A DNA stretch of 64,000 nt. It comes from Syntrophotalea carbinolica DSM 2380. GTDB taxonomy: Bacteria; Desulfobacterota; Desulfuromonadia; Desulfuromonadales; Syntrophotaleaceae. Below, one piece after another: positions 43,838 through 53,500 of this stretch; position 1 is the stretch's first letter; each line of letters starts with the position of its first letter. The translations under genes and the position numbers were made by a program. Below the pieces are notes generated by a model, which was not told the origin of the DNA, searched no databases, and saw only the letters and a program-made list of their open reading frames with translations. Where the stretch lies: contig NC_007498.2 in NCBI RefSeq assembly GCF_000012885.1, positions 434,001 to 498,000 on the forward strand. The letters run 5' to 3'.

Positions 43838-45618
43838 CGGCACGCAAAAAAATTCGCATCGGTGAATTGCTGGTGCAGCATCATATCATCAGCGAGGAGC
43901 AGTTGAATACCGCCCTGGCTGAGCAGAAACGCACCGGCAGTAAACTGGGGCACACCCTGGTCGAATTGGGCTATCTCAGCCCGACCGGCTTTCTCAAGTT
44001 TCTCGGCCAGCAGTTGCAGATCCCCTTTATCGATCTGCGGCATTATCAATACAAGGCCGAGACGGTGCGCCTGTTGCCGGAAATTTACGTGCGACGCTTT
44101 CGCGCCCTGGTATTGGCTGAAGAAGGCGACGGTCTGCTGGTCGGCATGGCCGATCCCACAGATATCTTCGCGTTTGACGAGTTGCGCCGGATTCTCAAGC
44201 GCCCCGTCAAGCTGGCCGTGGTCGGTGAAGACGAACTCCTCGATATCGTCGATCGCATTTATCGGCGCACCGATGAAATCATTCATATCGCCGGTGAGCT
44301 CAGCGAAGAGCTGGGCGAAGGCGGTATCGACCTGGAGAGTCTGCTTTCGAGCAGCAATATCGAAGATGCCCCGGTTGTGCGTCTGCTGCACACCCTGTTT
44401 GAGGATGCGGTGCAGATCGGCGCCTCGGACATTCATATCGAACCGGACGAGTCGGTGTTGCGCATCCGGCAGCGCGTCGACGGTATCCTGCACGAACAGG
44501 TGATGAAGGAAAAGCGCATCGGCGGGGCTCTGGTGTCGCGCCTGAAGCTGATGAGCGGCCTGGATATTTCCGAGCGTCGTCTGCCCCAGGATGGGCGATT
44601 CAACATCCGCGTGCGGGGCCGCAGCATCGACATTCGTCTGTCCACCATGCCGCTGCAATTCGGCGAATCGGTGGTCATGCGTCTGCTCGACCAGTCCGGT
44701 GGTTTGCTTGCCTTGGAACAGATCGGAATGCCTGAAGGCCTGTTGCGGCGTTTCCATAATCTTATCAAGCGGCCCCACGGGCTGGTGCTGGTAACCGGAC
44801 CGACGGGTAGCGGCAAGACCACCACCCTTTACGGGGCCCTCAACGCCCTCAACGATACCAGCAAAAAGATCATTACCGTCGAGGATCCGGTGGAATATCG
44901 CCTGCCGCGCATCAACCAGGTGCAGGTGCAAAGCCGTATCGATCTGTCCTTCGCGCGGGTCCTGCGGGCCGCCCTGCGCCAGGACCCCGACGTGGTCATG
45001 GTCGGCGAGATGCGCGACCAGGAAACCGCCCAGATCGGTCTGCGCGCCGCCATGACCGGCCACCTGGTACTGTCCACCCTGCATACCAACGATGCCGTGA
45101 GCACCGCACTGCGGCTGCTCGATATGGGCGCCGAAGGTTTTGTGGTCGGCAGCTCGCTGCTGGCCATCCTGGCACAGCGCCTGGTACGCCGTGTCTGTGA
45201 AAGCTGTATGGAGGACGATCCCCTCGACGCGGGCCAGCGCAGCTGGCTGGCGGCCATGGTCGGGCCGGAAGCCCACCGACAGGTTTTCAAGCGTGGCGCC
45301 GGGTGTCCGCGCTGCCATAACACCGGTTACCACGGGCGTATCGGTATTTTCGAGTTGCTGCAGATCGACACGTCGTTGGCCGACGCCCTGCGTCGCAGCG
45401 ACAGCGCCGGATTCGCCGAGCTGGCCCGTCGTCAGCCCGGCTTCCAAACCCTTTCCATGGCGGCTTACGATTATGCCTGCCAGGGCGTCACCAGCATGGA
45501 AGAGGTGCTGCGCGTTTCCGGCCAGCTCGAAGATTTTAATTCTGACTCCGGTCGGTATGCCGGTCAGGATCTAACAGAGGATGATGCGGATGCCACAGTT
45601 CCGGTACCAGGCACGTAA
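43834..45618 (+). CDS. mshE: MSHA extension ATPase MshE (GspE/PilB family) with c-di-GMP-binding N-domain
   Basis: The 594-residue hexameric motor powers pilus extension. The N-terminus has two MshEN-type repeats, RIGELLVQHHIISEEQL at about 8-24 and KLGHTLVELGYLSPTGFL at about 37-54. This module binds c-di-GMP in Vibrio MshE. The motor domain has Walker A GPTGSGKT (322-329), the Asp box ITVEDPVE and the His box STLHTND. A zinc site is formed by CESC and CPRC. The ATG overlaps mshN by 4 bp; mshG starts inside its end. Confidence 0.95.
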   Translation: MTARKKIRIGELLVQHHIISEEQLNTALAEQKRTGSKLGHTLVELGYLSPTGFLKFLGQQLQIPFIDLRHYQYKAETVRLLPEIYVRRFRALVLAEEGDGLLVGMADPTDIFAFDELRRILKRPVKLAVVGEDELLDIVDRIYRRTDEIIHIAGELSEELGEGGIDLESLLSSSNIEDAPVVRLLHTLFEDAVQIGASDIHIEPDESVLRIRQRVDGILHEQVMKEKRIGGALVSRLKLMSGLDISERRLPQDGRFNIRVRGRSIDIRLSTMPLQFGESVVMRLLDQSGGLLALEQIGMPEGLLRRFHNLIKRPHGLVLVTGPTGSGKTTTLYGALNALNDTSKKIITVEDPVEYRLPRINQVQVQSRIDLSFARVLRAALRQDPDVVMVGEMRDQETAQIGLRAAMTGHLVLSTLHTNDAVSTALRLLDMGAEGFVVGSSLLAILAQRLVRRVCESCMEDDPLDAGQRSWLAAMVGPEAHRQVFKRGAGCPRCHNTGYHGRIGIFELLQIDTSLADALRRSDSAGFAELARRQPGFQTLSMAAYDYACQGVTSMEEVLRVSGQLEDFNSDSGRYAGQDLTEDDADATVPVPGT

Positions 45619-46816
45619 CGCCGCAGGGGCGCTGCTCGAAGGCACCATGGAGGCCGCCAGTGCCGCCATGGTGGCCGATCAGCTGCTGGGTTCCGGCTCG
45701 GCCCCGGTGCGGATCGACGAAGAGGCCGGCAAATCGGCAGGCAAAGTGTCTCTGAATTGGCAATTCGGCGGACGGCGTATCGAGCCCGAGGATCTGATCC
45801 TGTTCTGCCGCCAGATGTACAGCCTGACCAAGGCCGGGGTGCCGTTGCTGCGCGCTTTGCGCGGCATGACCGAGTCGGCCTGCAAGCCGATCATGGCCGA
45901 GACGCTGCTGGCGGTTCTCGACGATCTTGAAAGCGGGCACGATCTGTCCAGCGCCCTGCGGCGTCATTCCAAGGTTTTTCCGCCCCTGTTGGTCAATATG
46001 ATTCAGGTCGGGGAGAGCAGCGGACGTCTCGACGATTCGTTCAACGAAGTGGCGACCTACCTGATCCGCGAAAAGCAGACCGCCGACCAGATCAAGGCGG
46101 CCCTGCGTTACCCGAGCTTTGTGCTGGTGGCCATATCCATCGCCATCGCAATCATTACGCTCTTTGTCATACCGGCCTTCGAGAAGCTGTTTAAAAGTCA
46201 GGGAGCCCAATTGCCCCTGCCGACCCGTATCATTCTCGGCATATCCAATTTCGCCGTGTCCTGGTGGTGGGCCATCCTTATCGCCCTGGTGGCGGGATTT
46301 TTCGCCTGGCGCGCCTGGATCCGTACCGAGCAGGGCGCACTGATCTGGGATCGCTTCAAATTGCGCCTGCCGGTGGTCGGCAGCATCATTCACCGCGCGA
46401 TTCTGGTGCGTTTCGCTCGCGGTTTCTCCATGGGGTACGGCGCCGGCGTTCCGCTGATCCAGTCCCTGGCCCTGACCTCCCAGGCGGTGGGTAACAGCTA
46501 TGTGCAGCAGCGCCTCGGTGAGCTGCGGCGCGGCGTCGAGCACGGCGATACCCTGACGCGCAGCGCTGCCGCCAGTGAAATGTTCACCCCCCTGGTGTTG
46601 CAGATGCTGGCCGTCGGTGAGGAGACCGGTGCGGTCGATACCATGCTGCTGGAGGTTGGTGATTTTTACGAACGGGAGATCGAATACGACATCAGCCGAT
46701 TGTCCAGCGCCATCGAACCGATCCTCATCGTTGTCATCGGCGCCATGGTGCTGGTTCTGGCTCTGGGCGTGTTCCTGCCCATGTGGAATATGGCCAGCGT
46801 CATGCGCGGGGGCTGA
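45590..46816 (+). CDS. mshG: MSHA platform protein MshG (GspF/PilC family)
   Basis: A 408-residue inner-membrane platform protein. It has two GspF domains (about 68-190 and 270-395), each preceding a hydrophobic helix (LVAISIAIAIITLFVIPAF, WWAILIALVAGFFAW, PILIVVIGAMVLVLALGVFL). The motif VNMIQVGESSGRLD and its repeat LAVGEETGAVDTML are family signatures. ATG 45590 lies 9 nt after AGAGG; two earlier ATGs abut the ribosome site. The start overlaps mshE by 29 bp. It converts MshE rotation into pilin insertion. Confidence 0.92.
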   Translation: MPQFRYQARNAAGALLEGTMEAASAAMVADQLLGSGSAPVRIDEEAGKSAGKVSLNWQFGGRRIEPEDLILFCRQMYSLTKAGVPLLRALRGMTESACKPIMAETLLAVLDDLESGHDLSSALRRHSKVFPPLLVNMIQVGESSGRLDDSFNEVATYLIREKQTADQIKAALRYPSFVLVAISIAIAIITLFVIPAFEKLFKSQGAQLPLPTRIILGISNFAVSWWWAILIALVAGFFAWRAWIRTEQGALIWDRFKLRLPVVGSIIHRAILVRFARGFSMGYGAGVPLIQSLALTSQAVGNSYVQQRLGELRRGVEHGDTLTRSAAASEMFTPLVLQMLAVGEETGAVDTMLLEVGDFYEREIEYDISRLSSAIEPILIVVIGAMVLVLALGVFLPMWNMASVMRGG

Positions 46817-46821
46817 GGGGG

Positions 46822-47352
46822 ATGCATAAACCTAAGGCCCCGTTGTACCACAAACGCTGGACTTTAAGGCTGTTCGAGTGGGGCGTGCTGACCTGCGTGA
46901 TCCTGGTTCTTATGGGGGCGTTTCTGCGGAAGGTTCGCTACCTTCAGGCCGAGGCCGAGCGTCTAACCGTGCAGGGGAGTATCGATAATATGCGAGCTGC
47001 CGTACTGCTGGCGTCGGTGTTGCATGCGGACAGCGAAAATATTCGCAGTGAAGCCCGGCCCGGCGGTAATCCTGTCAGGCTGCTGCAGGCCGAGACGGGA
47101 TTGGAACTGGATGGGTATCTTGGTGAACTCGATAGTGCCGATTCCGCAGAAGTTGCCGCCGGTAAATGGTATTTCGACAGGAAACAGGCGGTACTGGTTT
47201 ATCGATTGCGCAGTGTCGAAGGCTTTGAGAGCCCGCTATCCGGTCCAGCGCGCATCCGTTTATGTCTTAATAATGCAGGGGCCAACGGAACAATGGGTAC
47301 TTCCTTGATACTTGAGCCTTGCGAGGCATTTACATGGGGGCCTTTGAATTAG
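46822..47352 (+). CDS. mshF: MshF-like pilus accessory protein
   Basis: A 176-residue bitopic protein with a basic N-terminus, one transmembrane helix (WGVLTCVILVLMGAFL, about 19-35), a short coiled coil and a periplasmic domain. Position between mshG and the pilin gene and overall layout match MshF; sequence similarity is not strong enough for certainty. ATG 46822 lies directly behind a G-rich stretch, an unusually close ribosome site; ATG 46783 inside mshG is an alternative. Confidence 0.65.
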   Translation: MHKPKAPLYHKRWTLRLFEWGVLTCVILVLMGAFLRKVRYLQAEAERLTVQGSIDNMRAAVLLASVLHADSENIRSEARPGGNPVRLLQAETGLELDGYLGELDSADSAEVAAGKWYFDRKQAVLVYRLRSVEGFESPLSGPARIRLCLNNAGANGTMGTSLILEPCEAFTWGPLN

Positions 47353-47563
47353 AAGGTAATTGATTGCGATTGTATTTCCTGGAAAAATGACATATTTTTA
47401 TCATTTTTCATCAAAGTTGTTGTGGTAAGACAAAACAAGGTGTGTCAATTGTGTGGCCTGGGAGTAGGCAGGCAAGTTGGAAGGTTGGAGCCATTCCATG
47501 TTTAAAAGGAGGAAACAACCTTCGTATTGTTAACTTTTTTGTAGAGATCAAAGGAGAGAGAGA

Positions 47564-47980
47564 ATGAGAAGTCAAAGTGGTTTTACCTTGATTGAGTTGG
47601 TGGTGGTGATTGTGATTTTGGGGATTCTGGCAGCCGTTGCTGTGCCGAAGTACGTCGATATGAAAACGGAAGCGGAGGTGGCTGCAGCTGATGGCGTTTA
47701 TGGTGCGGCGCAGTCTGCTGCGGCTCTCGCCTTTGCAGAGCAACTGGTTAAAGAGTCCCCTGAGTTATCGTTGATTACGACCGGTCAAACCCTTTTGGAC
47801 GCTATGGAAGAAACTCCGGAAGGGTGGCAGGCGGATAATACCGGCGCGGTCGGTACTGACGTCGTCGGTATTTGCTATGAACCGGCCACTGATAACGATT
47901 GCGATGGCGAGACCTATTACATCAATATTGAAGAGGTAGGGACGGCTTCTAAAAAAGCTGTTTTGTCGAAGAGCTGGTAA
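47564..47980 (+). CDS. mshA: MSHA major pilin-like type IV prepilin
   Basis: A 138-residue prepilin. A six-residue leader ending in Gly (MRSQSG) precedes FTLIELVVVIVILGILAAVA, with Glu5 as required for assembly. The C-terminal part has two cysteines (GICYEPATDNDC) that may close a disulfide loop. AAAGGAG lies upstream of the ATG. It is flanked by a 211-bp upstream gap and a terminator downstream, consistent with separate, higher expression as the major pilin. It could also be named MshB; only one such pilin is present. Confidence 0.88.
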   Translation: MRSQSGFTLIELVVVIVILGILAAVAVPKYVDMKTEAEVAAADGVYGAAQSAAALAFAEQLVKESPELSLITTGQTLLDAMEETPEGWQADNTGAVGTDVVGICYEPATDNDCDGETYYINIEEVGTASKKAVLSKSW

Positions 47981-48052
47981 TAGCGGGGCTGTCTGATCAA
48001 CACGCGATTTGTTTTAGCAGTATGTTTTTTTGTAGGGTTTTAATAGTTGTTT

Positions 48053-48083
48053 GCCCCGCTTCTTTTCATGGAGCGGGGCTTTT
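48053..48083 (+). terminator. terminator between the major pilin gene and mshC
   Basis: GCCCCGCT (48053-48060) pairs with AGCGGGGC (48072-48079), followed by TTTTA. Confidence 0.75.
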
Positions 48084-48148
48084 ATATCTATTGTGAAACC
48101 TTGAGAGTTTGCGCCTATCTTTTCTGCTATTGACCTCGAGATATCAAT

Positions 48149-48601
48149 ATGCTGCCACAAAAAGGCTTTACCCTGATCGAATTGGTCGTTACCGTGGTGC
48201 TGATCGGCATCCTGGCAGCTGTGGCTTTGCCGCGTTTTTTTGACGTGACGGCTATCACAAGTCGTGGTTTTTATGATGAAATGGTGCAAGCGGCGCGGTA
48301 CGGCCAGAAGCTGGCGGTCGCCAGTGGCTGTGATGTGGAGTTCAGCATTTCCGGCGGCAGTTTCGCTCTGCATCAGAGGGCGATAAGCTGTATCAGCGGG
48401 GCCTTTACCCGGGACGTTCCTCGTCCGGCCGGAAGTGGTTCCTTTTCCTCCTCCGCACCATCGGGTGTGTCTCTATCAGCATCTTCTTCGTCGGTTGTTT
48501 TCGATTCCCTCGGGCGGGCCACCCCCGGTGGAGTCACGGTATCTGTGGATGGGCGGAGTTTTACCATCATCGGCGAGAGCGGTTATGTGGATGGGTTATG
48601 A
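48149..48601 (+). CDS. mshC: MshC-like minor prepilin
   Basis: A 150-residue prepilin with a short leader (MLPQKG) before FTLIELVVTVVLIGILAAVA and Glu5. It continues LPRFFDVTAITSRGFYDEMVQAARYGQKLAVASG, a GspH/MshC-like pattern in which the helix is followed by a beta domain. Two cysteines (GCDVEF, ISCISG) may pair. It overlaps mshD by 4 bp. Minor pilins of this kind prime assembly at the tip. Confidence 0.85.
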   Translation: MLPQKGFTLIELVVTVVLIGILAAVALPRFFDVTAITSRGFYDEMVQAARYGQKLAVASGCDVEFSISGGSFALHQRAISCISGAFTRDVPRPAGSGSFSSSAPSGVSLSASSSSVVFDSLGRATPGGVTVSVDGRSFTIIGESGYVDGL

Positions 48602-49053
48602 GTATGACCGGCTCCGGTAAACATAGCGGGGGATTTACCCTCATCGAATTGGTGGTCTCCATGGTGGTGGTTTCCATCGCCCTGGGCGGGGTGCTGATGG
48701 TGATGAACTACACTGTTCAGCACAGCGCCGATCCCATGTTGCAGCACCAGGCGGTGGCTATCGCCGAATCCTATCTTGAAGAGGTCCTGTTGCGGTCATA
48801 TGCGGACCCGGATGGGAGCGATGGTGAAACGGTGCGTAGTCTGCTGGATGACGTGGACGATTACGACGGCTGGGCGGATACCGGGGCCTGTGATCAGGAA
48901 GGAACCGCCATTACCGGGCTGGAATCTTATACGGTGTCGGTGGCTGTTGATGATGCGGTGTTGAATACGGTGGCCTGCAAGAAAGTGACGGTGACGGTGA
49001 GTCATCCGACCGGTATCAACCTGAAATTGAGCGGTTATCGCACGAATTATTGA
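48598..49053 (+). CDS. mshD: MshD-like minor prepilin
   Basis: The 151-residue prepilin has a longer leader (MSMTGSGKHSGG) before FTLIELVVSMVVVSIALGGV with Glu5. It is followed by ADPMLQHQAVAIAESYLEEVLLRSYADPDG, characteristic of the MshD/PilV-like group. It overlaps mshC by 4 bp. A palindromic repeat element separates it from mshO. Confidence 0.85.
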   Translation: MSMTGSGKHSGGFTLIELVVSMVVVSIALGGVLMVMNYTVQHSADPMLQHQAVAIAESYLEEVLLRSYADPDGSDGETVRSLLDDVDDYDGWADTGACDQEGTAITGLESYTVSVAVDDAVLNTVACKKVTVTVSHPTGINLKLSGYRTNY

Positions 49054-49074
49054 TATTTTCGTTCAAAGGCGGTT

Positions 49075-49287
49075 TAACCGCGGAGTACGCGGAGAACGCA
49101 GAGAAAGGTCTTTGGTTTTCTCTATGGGTTTACTCTGTCGTTTTTAGCATTGTGTACTAACGTAAAGTTTTTTGCTTCATAGGATTAAAGCCAAAGATTT
49201 TTTCTTACGATTTTATCTAAGGTTCTCTTTGTTTGTAGTTATTGAGGTGTTAGGATTTTCTCAGCGTCCTCTGCGATCTCTGCGGTA
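49075..49287. repeat. 213-bp element with inverted CGCAGAG-type ends between mshD and mshO
   Basis: The left end (49075-49106) reads ACCGCGGAGTACGCGGAG and on to AACGCAGAGAAA. The right end (49257-49287) is its imperfect inverse, ending CTCTGCGGTA. The AT-rich centre has no open frame of note. It looks like a non-autonomous dispersed repeat (MITE-like). Confidence 0.6.
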
Positions 49288-49316
49288 AAATAATCAACAG
49301 TTAATTCGAGGTCCCG

Positions 49317-50123
49317 ATGCAGCAGCTTACTGCCCGTCATGATGCCCAACATGGCTTCACCTTGATCGAAATGATTGTGGTGATCGTGATTATCGGTATC
49401 CTCGCGGCTTTGGGCGGCATCTTTATCACGCGTCCTATCGAGGGTTTTCTCGATCTGTCGCGGCGCGCAACTCTGGTCGATGCCGCGGAAAGTGCCCTGC
49501 GTCGCATGCAGCGCGATGTGCGCCAGGCTCTGCCCAACAGCGTTCGTATCGGGTGCGGCGGCCAGTGTCTTGAACTGCTGCATACGGTGGACGGTGGTCG
49601 TTATCGGGCCGGCGGTCCGGGCAATGTGCTTGATTTTATCCAGCCGGACGCTGACGGTTTCGATGTGCTGGGGACCTTGACCGCAGCGCCGGATACCGGA
49701 GATGCTCTGGTGATTTACAATCTGACAGCCACGGGTACCACCGCCAATGCCTATTCCGGCGATAACCGGCGAACCGTGGCTGCGGGCAGCAGTGCATCAT
49801 CCATCGTGCTCGCTAGCCCGCTACCTTTTCCGTTTTCTTCTCCCTATCAGCGCTTTTTCCTGGTCGACGAACCGGTCAGCTACGTGTGCGACACGGCGGC
49901 CGGCACCCTGACGCGATACGCCGGGTATGCCATCGCCAGTTCCCAATCGGCCAGCCCCGGTGGCACTTCCGCCCTCATGACCCGGCATCTGGCCGCATGT
50001 TCCTTCGACTATTACTCCGGCACTCCGGAACGGGGAGGGCTGGTATCCTTGCGCCTGCAACTGGCCGAAGAGGGGGAAACCATTACCCTGCTGCATCAAA
50101 TCCATGTGGAGAACGCGCCATGA
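49317..50123 (+). CDS. mshO: MshO-like minor prepilin
   Basis: A 268-residue prepilin whose leader ends in Gly (QHG) before FTLIEMIVVIVIIGILAALG with Glu5. The segment LVDAAESALRRMQRDVRQALPNSVRI is the MshO/GspJ signature. The large C-terminal beta domain contains cysteines (GCGGQCLELL, VCDTAAG, ACSFDYY). It overlaps mshP by 4 bp. No good ribosome site is visible; the inserted repeat element ends only 29 bp upstream and may have altered its leader. Confidence 0.87.
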   Translation: MQQLTARHDAQHGFTLIEMIVVIVIIGILAALGGIFITRPIEGFLDLSRRATLVDAAESALRRMQRDVRQALPNSVRIGCGGQCLELLHTVDGGRYRAGGPGNVLDFIQPDADGFDVLGTLTAAPDTGDALVIYNLTATGTTANAYSGDNRRTVAAGSSASSIVLASPLPFPFSSPYQRFFLVDEPVSYVCDTAAGTLTRYAGYAIASSQSASPGGTSALMTRHLAACSFDYYSGTPERGGLVSLRLQLAEEGETITLLHQIHVENAP

Positions 50124-50524
50124 TGTCTGAAGGCTTGCTCGGTTCGCAGAAGGGCTTTTCCATCGTCACGGCCCTGTTTATCCTGCTGGTGCTGGCGGTG
50201 CTGGGCGGCTTCATGGTCACCATGAGCGGCGTGCAGAGCCGTACCTCTGTGTGGGCGCTGCAGGGTGCGCGCGCTTACCATGCCGCCCGTAGCGGCTTGG
50301 AGTGGGGAGGGTATGGTGCCCTGACCAGCGGCGCCTGCGTGTCGGACAGCTTCCCTGTCGAGGGCTTTACCGTAACCGTGTTCTGCGGCGAGGAGTCCTA
50401 TGTCGAGGGGGGCCAGAATTACAAGGTTTACAGTCTGACCTCCCTTGCAGAAATGGGAAGTTACGGCAGTGCTGAATACATCTCGAGGCAGTTACGGGCC
50501 AGGATTACGGGGGCGACGCCATGA
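50120..50524 (+). CDS. mshP: MshP-like pilin-like protein
   Basis: A 134-residue protein with a Gly-ending leader (MMSEGLLGSQKG) before FSIVTALFILLVLAVLGGFM. Position 5 is Thr rather than Glu, as in tip-located GspK/PilX-like subunits. The segment GARAYHAARSGLEWGGYGAL is the conserved PilX/MshP helix. It overlaps mshO and mshQ by 4 bp each. It probably sits at the tip complex with MshQ. Confidence 0.85.
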   Translation: MMSEGLLGSQKGFSIVTALFILLVLAVLGGFMVTMSGVQSRTSVWALQGARAYHAARSGLEWGGYGALTSGACVSDSFPVEGFTVTVFCGEESYVEGGQNYKVYSLTSLAEMGSYGSAEYISRQLRARITGATP

Positions 50525-53500
50525 TATGCCGGACAGGTGCATTCGGAAACAGGTTACCGGGTTTCCCAGCGGCGTTTCTGGTGCTGCTGCTTATGGTTGT
50601 CGGGATGGCATGGCCCCGCTATGCCTACGCCGATTGTTCCCCTTACGTGGGGGCCATGGTCATCAACGAAGTCTACGAACTCGGCGGGGAAGCCTGGGTG
50701 GAGGTGCGTTTGCTGGATGACTCGGTACCGGCGAGCGAGTACCAGCAGTGGTCCATCCAGGTATGCGCCAAGGGCGGTGGCGGCGGACACTGCGGAACCT
50801 ATGATATTGCCGATGGCGAAGTGCTTTATCCGGACACTTACCCCTACTGGATCCGGTTGAATGTCAGTGATAAGGACGTCAATCTGCAGCGCAACGGCGG
50901 TATGGATGTGGTGCTGGAGGACGAAAACGGCAAAGCCATCGATTACCTGTCCGTCAACAATTACGACGACCACGCACCTTACGATCACTGGCCATATTGC
51001 AATAGTTTTCTTTACCCTACCACCACCGGGGCCCTGGATTCCGATCTCAAGGGTGTTTATCGCGATCCCGACGGCACCGGTCCCTGGCTGCAGTTGGGGG
51101 AGTCCGGCGCCAATGGCGAACCTTCCGAGGGGTATGACAACAACACCATGGAGGGCCTGGTGGCCCATTATGCCCTTGAGGAAAACGCGAACGACAGCAG
51201 TATCAATGGCCATGACGGCAGCAGTCAGGGGACGGTAAGCTACGAGCGCGCCGTGATCTGCGATGGCGTTGTGCTGGATGGCAGCGGTTATCTGATGGTG
51301 CCCGACAACGATGCCTTCGATTTGCGCAAGTCGCTGACCGTCTCGGCCTGGATTCGGGCCGACAGCCTCAGTGTCAGCGGCCATGACAACCTGTATACCA
51401 TTCTTTCCAAGGACACCAATTACGAATTCCATGTTCGTGGGGACGGTTCTTTGTACTGGTGGTGGAGCGGGGGCAGTTTCGCCACCGGGGCCGGTCTTGT
51501 CGAGCCGGGCGAGTGGTATCATTTCGCTGCCGTTTATTCCTGGTCCGACAAGATCATGTACATCTACTTGAACGGCCAGCAGGTGGCCAGTTATGTTTAC
51601 TCGTCCCAGTTTACGGCAAACACCGATCCGCTCTATATCGGTACCGACAAGGGCAACAGTACCGGGGATTGGCCTGAGCGCCGCTTTTACGGCGCTATCG
51701 ACGAAGTGCATATCTATAACAACGCCCTGAGTCAGGCGAGCATTGCCGAGTTGATGAACCAAACGAACCCCTGCGGCTTGCCGGTTCCGCTGGCGGAGTG
51801 GCGGTTCGACGAATGCTCCTATGACGGTTCCGCTGCGCTGGCCGAGGATGCTCAGGGCAGCTATGACGCCACCGTACAGGGCACGGTAACCAGCGAGGCG
51901 GAGGCTGTGGTGGGCCGTTCCGCAACGCTGGATGAATACACCGATGCCTTTACCCTCAACACCGATGTGCCCATGCCCGATGACTGGACGGTCAGTGTCT
52001 GGTTCAAAATGCCGTTCGTCAACGATAACGGAGCGCAGTATCATGTGTTGGGTGCCATGGCCGGCGGCGGTAACGATCTCCTCTGGGTGGATGATACAAG
52101 CAATTATCGATGGGGTTGCTGGGCCGGTTACGATTATGATTACGGGTTGTTTTCTTTTGCCTCCCTGGCGGACGGCTGGCACCATCTGGTGGCGGTCGGC
52201 AGTTACGGCAAGACCCGGTTGTATATCGACGGCAGCTACCGCGACACCATTGCCCTGCAGGGCAACGGTAATCTGCATTATCTGGGCACCTCTTACGAAA
52301 AGGTCAATGGGCGGGAAGAAGGGTTTCGCGCGCCGCTGGATGAATTTCTGGTGTTCGACGGGGTGCTTACCCTCCCCCAGATCCAGACCCTCTACCAGTT
52401 GCAGGCCGAAGGCCGCAATCTGGACGGCACCCTGCGGTCCGATATCATATGCGGGCCGGCCATCGATCATTTCGAGATCGTTCATGACGGCTCGGCTTTG
52501 ACCTGCGCGCCGGAAACGGTGACGGTGCGGGCCTGTGCCGACGACGCCGATCCCTGTACCCCGTATACCGATGATGTGGAGATCACGCTTTCGCCTTCCG
52601 GCTGGATCGATGGAGACACCCAGACCCTCTCGGCTGGAAGCGGCACTTTCCGGCTGCGGCATACCACCGCGGAGACCGTGACCCTCTCCGTTACCGGCAA
52701 TCCGGCCGCGGATCAGTCTGTGCAGTGTGTCGATGCCGGCGGCGGGGATTCATGCAGCATGGTGTTTCACGAATCCGGCTTTCTGTTCGATGTGTCCGAT
52801 ATGCAGGCCTGTACCGATGAGGAGGGAATCACCTTTTCCGCCGTTCGCGCCGATGCCACGGCCGAACACTGCATCGGTGATGACAGCTTCGCGGGCACGA
52901 CCCGCGATGTGGCTTTCTGGTCCACTTACCAGGAGCCGGGAACGGGTACCCTGGCTTTGGTGGTAAACGATACGACGGTCGCCGGAGCCGATCCGGGCAC
53001 AGGGGTGTCTTTGACCTTCGATTCGGAAGCCAACAGTACTCTCAAGGTGCGATACTCCGATGCCGGTCGGTTACTGTTGTCCGCCCGTTTTACCGGCAGC
53101 GGCGAGGAGTCCGGCCTGGTGATGGAGGGCAGCGACAGTTTTGTCGTGACGCCGGATCATCTGCGGGTGCGGGCCAGCACCGACGGGACAACCTTGCTGG
53201 ACAATACCACGTCCACAGGTGATCCGCTTTGGCCGGCGGGAGAGGATTTTGAGGTCGAAGTCGCCGGGGTATGCGCCGATGGCACGGTGACGCCCAACTT
53301 TGCCGCCGCGACCACTCTTGCCGCTACGGCAGGCAATCCCGCCGCCGGGACTTTTACCGGCGGTCCGTTTGCGGCAGTCGATTACATCGATGGGGTCGTC
53401 AGTGACAGCGCCAGCTACAGCGAGGTCGGTACCGTTACCCTGCAGGCGCAAGCGGCCAACTATCTCGGCAGCGGCATCGCCGTGACCGGCAGTGCGACCA

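Noticed and set aside
43792-45447. 551-residue minus-strand frame opposite mshE
   Set aside because: The sense strand encodes MshE with all motifs; the antisense sequence is low-complexity His/Gln-rich without family features.
47455-47475. sigma-54-like element upstream of the major pilin gene
   Set aside because: TGGCCTGGGAGTAGGC also has an 11-nt spacing and a poor -12 region.
50554-52662. 702-residue minus-strand frame opposite mshQ
   Set aside because: Sense frame has signal peptide and LamG domains; antisense frame has no support.
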